DNA of 64,000 bases, taken from Siderastrea siderea (lineage: Eukaryota > Cnidaria > Anthozoa > Scleractinia > Rhizangiidae). Both the position numbers and the translations under genes were made by a program. Positions 55,741 through 64,000 of this stretch are shown piece after piece. The notes below the pieces were generated by a model that worked only from the letters and a program-made list of their open reading frames with translations, was not told the DNA's origin and ran no database searches. Position 1 is the stretch's first letter. Each line of letters opens with the position of its first letter. The stretch covers positions 13,733,079-13,797,078 of the forward strand of contig OZ034971.1 in the NCBI GenBank assembly GCA_964030785.1. Direction: 5' to 3'.

Positions 55741-58700
55741 CCGGTGTAAATGACCGCATGACACGGCATATTTTCTGGGAAAACATGAATGTATCAATAT
55801 TGTGATTTATTGGATTTCAGTTTACAATTATTTCAGGTGGTCTTTGTGCTATTTATTGTAAGGCGCTATTAAGTTATTGTTAATAATATTGCAATACCCT
55901 AATGGATTATTCAAATGCACTTTCTTTCATCAGCCACTCATTGTGATACAGTGATGTAAGGTGGGTTTCAGGTTTCCACACCCAGATGTAAATGACAGCA
56001 TGTAATGAACAGATCATGTGATTATATCGTCTTATCAGTTTTCTCGGAAAACGGGAAAAACCCTAACTGATCATTCAAAGCAATTTCTTGCGCCAGTGTA
56101 GTTATTCACTTTGTTGAGCTCTGTTGTTTGAATTTTCGTGTGATTTTCATTTTCCATATTTATATCTGAACATGATATGACTGCTGTGTAATATTTCTCG
56201 TTGGCCAGCTTCAGTCACAGCGGTGTAACTGGGTTTTCAGGTAGGTATTCGTTTTGTTTGTTTTCTTCTGTTTTGATGAAATAGATGACTGTGTAACGAG
56301 GAGGTAATTAGATGTTGAGTAATGGAACCACTGGGCCTTGGTATATTCAAGTATTAATTATAAAGGTCTATGACGCTAGTCATTTGGCTATATATCACAG
56401 TGTTCAAGGGGTTGAAGTTATATCTAGGAAATAGTAAAGAGCCCATTGCTGAATATTTATCCAGAATGTTCAGTATTTTCATTGTCACAGATACTAGATA
56501 TGTCCGTGACCATTAACAAAGAATATGAGGATAAAAGTAGAACAATTCAATTCAACTGAACAATTTAAAGCATTGAGTGTGGTACATGCTCGCTCACTCT
56601 TTTCTCTGTCGTTTATACTGGACTGAAAATTGCCGATTGTTCTGCGAAGGAGAAAAGTTAGCTTTTCTCAGTTTTTCTTTCGCAGAGAACAGAAAAGGCT
56701 TCAGTTTCAATAGAAAAGGCTTCCGTTTGGAGAGGAAAGGCTTCGGTTTCGTGTCAGTGAACACGTCAGTTGGCAAAAATAAATTATCAAGAAAACACAA
56801 TAAAATATCCTGAAACAATTTATCCAAAAAACACAGTAACACTTGGTATACGGGATGGGTCTGAGATAAACTTATCAATCCAGCACCACATACCTGTTGT
56901 ACCCCGCCCCTCTCCCCTCTCCCCCTGTGTAACCGATAGTTGACACGGCACATGATTATTGGATGATTAAATATTCAGCAATGGCTCTTTACTATTTCCT
57001 GGATATTATTTCAACCCCCTAAACACTGTGATATATAGCCAAATGACTAGCCCCATAGACCTATAATACTTGAATATACCAAGTCTGGGTGATTCCATTA
57101 CTCCACATCTAGTCACCTTTTTGTTATACAATCAATTATTTCGCTAAAACAGAATAAGACAAACAACAGTATTTTGATTGTCACAGATACTGGATGTATT
57201 TTATCTGCCGATTAGACTGGACTGAAAATTTCAAATTGTTCAGCGAAGGAGAAAAGTTAGCTTTTCTTAGTTTTTCTTTCGCAGAGAACAGAAAAGGCTT
57301 CAGTTTAAAAAAAAAGGCTTCGGTTTTATGTCAGTGAACACATCAGTTGGCAAGAAAAAATTATCAAGAATACACAGTAAATTATCGTGAAACAATTTAT
57401 CCCAAGAAAAGTAACACTCGATATGCGGATGGTTTTCTCCTGTGAGTCTGATATGAACTTATCAATCTAGCAACACACTCCTGTTCAATACTCGCCCCTC
57501 TCGCCTCACCCCAAGTGTAACTGATAGTTGGCACGGCACATGATTATTGGCGTTTTATGGAAAGCGAGGAAAAATCCTAATCGATTATTCAAATACACTT
57601 CTTTTCATCTATTGCGAGCACTAAAAACGCAGCTCTGTTGTTTGAATTTTAGTGTCATCTCCTAAAGGAAAATCTTTATATCTGAACGATATGGCGAGGC
57701 TTCTGTAACAGCGATGTAACTGGGTATTCAGGTAGGTATTCGGTGTTTGTTTTGTCCTGTATTGGCGAAATCGATGATTGTACAATGAAAAAGTAACTAG
57801 ATGTGGAGTAATGGCATCATCGAGCCTTGCTATATTTATTATGGGTCTATAGTGCAAGTCATTCATGATTATATGATATGATTCAGTGTTCAAGGGGTGG
57901 AAGTTATATCTAAAACATATTAAAGAGCCACTGCTGAATATTGAATCATACAAAATATTCAGTATTATGATTGCACTTCACAGATGCAAGATATGTCCGT
58001 GACTATTACTAAAGAATGTGTGGAGAAAACAACATCAATTTGAAGCATCGAGTGTGGCACATTCTTCCTCAGTCAGTTATCTGTCGTCTATACTGGATTG
58101 AAAATTGTAAATTGTTCTGAGAAAGAGAAAAAGCTGGCTTTTCTCAGTTTAATCTTTTGCAGACAACAGAAGAGGCTTCGGTTTCAAGAGAAAAGGCTTC
58201 AGTTTCGAGGAAAAAATGCTTCGGTTTCATGTCAGTGAACACGTCAGTCGCTAAGAATAACTTATCAAGGAAAACAGTAAATTATCGTGAAAAATTATCC
58301 AAAAGTACAGTAACGCTTGGTATGGTTTTTTCACAGGATGGGTTTCTCCTGTGAGTCTGAAATGAACATTTGAATTCAGCACCGTACTCACTAAATATAC
58401 AGCTCTGTTGTTTGAATTTTAGTGTCATCTCCTAAAGGAAAATATTTATATCTGAACGATAATATGAGGCTTTTGTAACAGCTATGTAGCTGGGATTTTA
58501 GGTAAGTATTCGTTTTGTTTTTTTTTTTTTTCTGTTTTGGTGAAATAAATGATTGTATAACGAAAAGGTAACTAGATGTGAAGGAGTGGTATCAGCCAGT
58601 CTTGGTATATTTATTACGGGTCTATCACGCAAGTCAATTGGCTATACTATTCAGTGTTCAAGGGGTGGAATAGTAAAAAGCCATTGCTGAATATTTAGTC

Positions 58701-58990
58701 ACCCAAAATATTCCGTATTATGATTGTAACAGATACTAGATATGTCCGTTACTACTGATGAAGAATATGTGGAGAAAAGAACAGTTCAAAGCAATCGTTT
58801 AATCCATGAAGAATTGAGTGTGGTACATTCTCCCTTAGTTTGTTATCTGGCGTGTATACTGGATTGTAATAAATTGTTCTGTGAAAGAGAAAAGGTTGCA
58901 CATTTTTGGTCTCATGTCAGTGAACCGGTCATTTGGCAAGAATAAATGTTCAAGAAAATGCGGTACAACTTGGTATACGACTGATTTTCT
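55740..58990. repeat. Dispersed ~1.2 kb repeat units (unit 2 cluster)
   Basis: Three direct units with anchors at 56224, 57716 and 58485, corresponding to those at 20153-29120. The final ~250 bp match 29390-29640 closely, including the ATGTCCGTTACTACTGATGAAG segment. Confidence 0.88.
56957..57165 (-). repeat. Inverted fragment of the dispersed repeat
   Basis: Reads TTCAGCAATGGCTCTTTACTATT, then CTTGAATATACCAAG and CAAACAAC, the reverse complement of the segment after the anchor in the direct units. A local inversion or a template-switch product. Confidence 0.85.
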
Positions 58991-59456
58991 CCTGTGGGTG
59001 TAAGATGAACTTACACATACTTGTTGCGTGACCGCACGAAAACCTTGTACTAGTTCTTAAGTCAGGCGCGCCTTTGTGTGACTGTTGAATAGCGAAATTG
59101 TGGTAGCATTACGCGATTTCTCTCTCTAAAGTTTCGCTTTCAGCTGTTTTTCTGACATTTCATATATCAAGTACAAAACATCGCGGCACGTGACATGGCA
59201 TCCAATTTCCTTATAAGGCAAAGTACAGAGTTATTTTCTAATTACCCTTTGTTCGGTAGACCAATAAGAACGCTAGAAACTCAACAACCGAGATTGATAA
59301 TTTATTAATATCAGTTCAATTCAGCCTTCAGTCAGTTTCAAAGACGTCTGGAGATTGGCTTTTAAAGAGTTTTCTGGAATTGTTATCAAAGAGGAACTGA
59401 GTTAAGAATACAAAAGAATCCGAATCCGAGGTAGGGTACAAGGTAACCGCTCTAGT

Positions 59457-59491
<35 letters not shown>
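59457..59491. repeat. (TTG)n microsatellite
   Basis: Orthologous to 30099-30136. Confidence 0.95.
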
Positions 59492-59492
<1 letters not shown>

Positions 59493-59797
59493 CAGGCAAG
59501 TGGTTTCTTGTCACTTCCTTTCTGTGGCTTACCATTCGTAGGCTTAATTTTCGAGTATCTTTGATGATGCTCGAATATTTTTAACAATGATAACACAACT
59601 GCCGTAAATGATCTGACAGCAAGACCAAGCGATTACAGAGGCGGAAATACGTGCTGATTTTTCTGCTTATTTCCAAAAAATTTTCAGGGCGAACAGGTAT
59701 GAAAACAAAACTAAAATGTCATAGAATATTTATTCTCAATAATCAAAATGTTAAATTATTTGATCTACAGCAGCTTAAAGTCTAACTCCCAGCATTC

Positions 59798-61354
59798 ATG
59801 GCGAGGAGTCCAATTACAACTTCAAGTGACAGTGATGTCATATCAGCTGCTGCGGATACGCTGGATTTTGATAACGTCACTTTAAGAGGTGGGGTGAAAC
59901 ATAATTTGTTATTTTCCAAAGGAAGTTAATCGTGTAGGGAGATAACAAATGTTCGCTCGTAACTGTCAACAATTACTGTTCATTCCTTGTCAGCTCATTA
60001 GGAAAAAGCCCAATTACGTCGTTATAATCCATCACAATACAATCGTCTCCGATCGTTGATTTTGCCTTTATTACTTATAAAGTAAACTCAACATTTTGAG
60101 GTTTCTCTACATTTGAATAAAGTTCTTTAAGGAAGTTGATTTTTAAAGACCCTTATAACTACCGTAATTAACTTTGACGATAGGATTTAGAGATAAGTAT
60201 AATTTCTTTCCTGTCAGTGAATATTTTGAACTCCAATCAGTTATTGCCAGAAAAAAATGACCGGAAGAAAAGGGTCAAGTTTCGTCCGATTGGTATTTTT
60301 ATTTTAAAAGACCGTTCTAACGTCACTTATTAACTATGACGTTAGGTTAGAGTTTTATGTTTAATGTCAATTCATTTTAGCAATAGCAGAGGTCTACAAG
60401 AATGAAGGTAATGATCATTACAAAAACAAAGATTTTAGCAACGCCATTTACTTCTACACGGAAGGAATTAAAGTCAACTGCAAGGATGAAGAACTGAATG
60501 CCAAACTGTACAGCAACAGGGCGACAGCACACTTTTATTTGGGTGAGAAGTGTTGAGAGTTTTTCAGGTTAAGACAAGCAAATCTCAAATTAAAAGTTAC
60601 TTATGCCATCATCAACCCAGTACTGACTTTCCTTTTCATTTCTCTTCTTGCATTTGTCACAGGAAACTACAAAGATTCACTGAGTGATGCTAAAATTGCT
60701 ACTCACTTACAACCATGTTATGTCAATGCGATTGTAAGAGGTGAGATTTCTGTTACTTTGGCACACATTGGACCTTATAACTTGTCTCCTAATACGGCTC
60801 AAAAATAAAACTGACACTTTTGACTTTTGAGATGAACTTCGGCTTTTGGAAGTGTTTCGTAACTCTTTTAAGTCATACAGCTCCAAACAAATACAGAAGA
60901 ATTAAAAAATCTGTTATAAGTCAAAATTCCATCTGTACAGGGGTAAGGTGAACCCTTTGATCAAATAAATTTGTCGGTTGAGTCATATATTTTTGTACAC
61001 ACGTATCTCTAAACGAGCAAAAGACATCATTTCTGGTGATAACACCACAGTCATCATTATTAGTTATTAGTAGTAGTTATTCTCATGTGGAACTTTATAC
61101 CGAAAAGGAATCAAGGAGATAACTGATTTACAACATTCCAGGCAAACCCAGCTTGATCCAAGTTCAGAACTTCCTCCGCATAGGTATCGTATTTTACAAG
61201 TAAAGCAATGCAGCTAAATTTCTCCCGGATGCCTTTTTAACACGGACCAGAAATGATGCTGAACTTACATTATTTTATCTTATTAGGAGCCAGTGCCTGT
61301 TTTCAGCTGAATCGGTTAGAGGAAGCCATCACTTGGTGTGATAAGGGATTAGCA
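59798..61354 (+). CDS. Gene C: TTC4-like/TPR-CHAT fusion gene, 5' part (exons 1-4)
   Basis: Exons 59798-59888, 60381-60542, 60663-60740 and 61287-61354 have exactly the lengths of gene B exons 1-4 (91, 162, 78, 68 bp) with the same AG/GT borders. They total 133 codons without a stop. The leader is [19 protein letters not shown]; the TPRs read [47 protein letters not shown] and CDKGLA. Exon 4 keeps the GTATCC donor. Exons 5-6 (helix, TPR repeats, CHAT) are expected right of the window, because intron 4 is over 4 kb in gene B. Product role as for gene B. Confidence 0.8.
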
Positions 61355-62591
61355 GTATCCTTCACTATAGATTTCTGATTTTTGTCTCAACTTTGAAAAC
61401 ATGGAACTCCTACGGCATTTACTCCTGAACTTTCTGTCATGTGACAGATAACAAGTGACAGGTAATTAACCGGCCGTCACCATAAGGCGACCACCGGTTA
61501 AAAATTGGGCTGCATTGGTTTTTTTTTTTTCGTCGCTTGCCTAAGTCATCCGGTTTTGCCTTGGCCAACGCAGTGTAAACTTCTCGGTTTCTCTTGACGA
61601 TAACCTCAAACGTCGCTTCCGGTTATGACGTCTTGGAGCCGTTGCGTCATGATTACGTCGCACAATGTAAACAAAATTGAAACGCGTCACATCTCACTAC
61701 CAACGTTATATCTAATCTGTCAACGTTCCATGCTTATATGACACAGACAAATCACTGCTCACCTTGTGGTAGCGGTATAAGGTAGCGGTACATTTCTTAC
61801 ATATTTCGCATTCGCAAGTAACGCTACCTTTACCAAAAGTAAAATATGAATAACTATTCCATCGCGTGATACGGACCCTTCGCATTGTGACCTGGAGAGA
61901 AATGGGTTTCACTAATTTCGCTAATGTTTACACATGTTTTATTTGTTTCAATGAATGCTTCACTTCTTTATAGTGGCGAAGTTGTCATATCACAAAGAAA
62001 ACAAACGTGCTCTACTAATTTCACCAATTCTTGCAACATGTTTAAATTGTTTCGTATTACCTTTTTGCATTTCCAAAGCTAATTGTTCGTTTTTAGAAAA
62101 GATCTTTTTGAAAATCGTTACTAATTCCGAGTTAGCTGGTTTACTTTTGCAACCGGGATTCTCGGGTTAGCAACCGGATTTAAACATTATGTCATGAGAT
62201 ATTTGTGTGAGATTGATGTGACGATTTTGCTTTCCCTGACGATCTGCTGGTGTTTATCAAGCATTATTTTTTGATTTTACTGCTTTGCTCACCGTTTGTA
62301 TTCACGGTCTACTGGCACAACAGCAAATATTTTGTCGTCTCTGTATAAACATTCTCAGTTGTGGGCGAATTTATACCGAATTTGCTTCTTTTTTTTTTCA
62401 GCAGATTAAATAGAAAGCGATAAGAAAGATAAGCTGAGTCATCAGAGTTTAAACATTATGTCATCCAGTAACGTAGACTACGAGCAGTCTCTCTTTCCCC
62501 TCAGGGATAGTCGAGGGAAACGAACAAGCGAGCCAGCGCGAAATCGCCTGCCACGTTGAAACGTGACGCGCGTGTCGAGCCGCTAGTGTAG

Positions 62592-62630
62592 TGACGCGCG
62601 TGTGACGCGCGTGTGACGCGCGTGACGCAC
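62592..62630. repeat. GTGACGCGC short tandem repeat
   Basis: Several overlapping copies of GTGACGCGC(GT), unusually CpG-dense for this window. Confidence 0.85.
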
Positions 62631-62682
62631 GTGTCGAGCCGCTAGTGTAGTGAGCCGGCTCACTACACTAGCGGCTCGACAC
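62631..62682. repeat. Perfect 26-bp-arm palindrome, no spacer
   Basis: GTGTCGAGCCGCTAGTGTAG to GAGCC at 62631-62656 is followed immediately by its reverse complement at 62657-62682. A third, direct copy of the arm lies at 62571-62594. Confidence 0.95.
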
Positions 62683-64000
62683 GCACGTCACGTTTCTGTC
62701 AACGACGCAAGAACTTTTAAACTACCTTTAATGCCACTAGTGCTTCAATCAAATCCTCAACCATCCCATCCTTTAAAATCCAACGGGTATCTTTGGCTTT
62801 TTTCACTATATTTCACTATTTCCCACCATTGCACATGCTCAAAACGAAAAGTTCGGGCCGGTCTTAACTCTATTTGTGTTAACATAATTCCCCGGTCTGA
62901 CTGCAGAACGGTCTGAGTCATTCGTGTCGGTTCAGCTTCCGGAATGAGACAGACCGGTCTGAGCTGGCATTTCAGATCGGTTTAAGAGCACTTCTCTGGG
63001 AAAGTGAAGCAAACTTGGAAATGAAAATTTTTAACACCCCTTCATTTTTTGTGTGGAGGTAGGTTGCCTTGGGGGATGAACAAAAACAAGCATATTTTGA
63101 TTGGCAGATGTATTGTTGCCATGGTAACCGCACTTGGTCACGCAAGCCTCAGGTTCATGTTTTGAACTAAAATTTCACTCTCAAAATATAAAAATATACG
63201 AGTCTAGTTCTCTGGTAAATGTGAACCAAATCAAACGAAATCCCTGCACAAAGTAGAGTCGTTCTTCTAGTTTATAAAAATCATTCTAAAAATATTTTGC
63301 AATTTATGAACAAGGAAAAAACTGTCGCTTTATCATAGTGCCTGTCGGCCATTTTGACAAGTGGGAAAATCAAGCACAACCAATTTCGCAATTTTTCACA
63401 AAGTACTCAATTTCTTGAAACCAAATTAGCAGCAGAATTAAAACGGTTATTGTAGTTTCTAAATATCATAAAATAATTCTGGGGAAAGTTATATTTTCGC
63501 CATGGCCGTTCAAGACATACAAGGCAAATTGCAAAAAATTGCAAGATTGGAGATTTTGAGGGCCGCACTATTTGGCCTAAAAAGGCCTAATAAGGATGAA
63601 ATCAGCTTGAAAATATTTTTCTGTCACCTGGTCTTTTACGTAAATGTGATTAATAAGGTTTCGGCTCGCGAATTTGGTGAAATCTAAATTAATACAAAAG
63701 CCTACCTGGTAAGTTTTGGCAATTTCTTCAGAACGATTTGTCGTGTGGGTGTCGCCTTCGCTCCCTCCATTTACTTGACCAAATTGAGCACAGACACTAG
63801 CAGCAAGGCCAAATCAAATAGTTCGCCACATCAACATCCATTTTTCTGCGTTTCAGACCACAAATTATGTTGCATTTATCCGCATGACTCGATAAGCAAC
63901 AGGGGACGTTCCATTTTTTATCCGAACCCCCCCTAAGGATGGCACGTTTCTGCACCAGGGGAGTCGGATTTTTAAATCAAAGGAGCCGCCAAAAAATGAA

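Larger units (their letters stand above)
58990..61450. repeat. Segmental duplication, 5' gene part (pairs with 29640-31970)
   Basis: See 29640-31970. Confidence 0.92.
61355..64000. other. Probable intron 4 of gene C, no exon seen
   Basis: No coding sequence recognised. It contains inverted-repeat and CpG-rich material at 61460-62700 and plain AT-rich sequence after that. Exon 5 would be expected beyond the right edge. Confidence 0.5.

Overview
The window is animal nuclear DNA, most likely from an anthozoan cnidarian (stony coral or sea anemone). It is AT-rich, has spliced genes with GT-AG introns, and is dense with degenerate transposons. It carries the TPR-CHAT (tetratricopeptide repeats plus a caspase-like CHAT domain) gene type that is expanded in corals. 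No bacterial operons, phage or CRISPR array are visible. The organism assignment is inferred from gene type and repeat content, not from a database search. There is one 200-N scaffold gap at 6401-6600.

The main result is a tandem array of at least three related genes on the plus strand, spaced about 30 kb apart. Gene B is complete (30443-40224, six exons). Gene A is the 3' end of a copy (2950-6310) whose first exons lie left of the window. Gene C is the 5' end of a copy (59798-61354) whose last exons lie right of the window. Exons 1-5 encode a TTC4-like TPR module. A long final exon encodes 40-residue TPR repeats (10 plus a degenerate one in A, 13 plus a degenerate one in B) followed by a CHAT peptidase domain with a His/Cys dyad. 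All splice phases agree in every copy, so the TTC4-like exons and the TPR-CHAT exon appear to form one fusion gene. An open-reading-frame scan would report only the last exon.

The array arose by duplication of a ~30 kb unit. Positions 2095-18660 correspond to 32890-48870, and 29640-31970 correspond to 58990-61450. Behind genes A and B, on the minus strand, lies a decayed C-terminal part of what looks like a KIF28-type kinesin. Different exons are broken or missing in the two copies, and both retain a last exon ending in a CaaX-like CTIL.

Comparing the units exposes insertions with empty sites. Unit A has a Penelope-like retrotransposon (7018-9807) with inverted terminal repeats, an RT/GIY-YIG ORF and a hammerhead ribozyme motif. 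It also has two MITE-type insertions and a palindrome. Unit B has a TTAA-flanked element (33311-35357), a LINE/SINE-type tail (45285-45568) and an ~850-bp insertion near 41.7-42.6 kb.

The intergenic part of unit 1 (19.7-29.6 kb) and unit 2 (55.7-59.0 kb) consists of reiterated ~1.2 kb non-coding repeats. In unit 1 one repeat is split by a nest of three elements, each defined by target duplications: a LINE fragment, in it a Mutator-like element (9-bp TSD), and in that a hAT-like element (8-bp TSD). Unit 2 instead carries a 3.26 kb foldback element whose ends are arrays of a 16-bp minisatellite (49172-52431), and a second hAT element with a decayed transposase (52590-55048).
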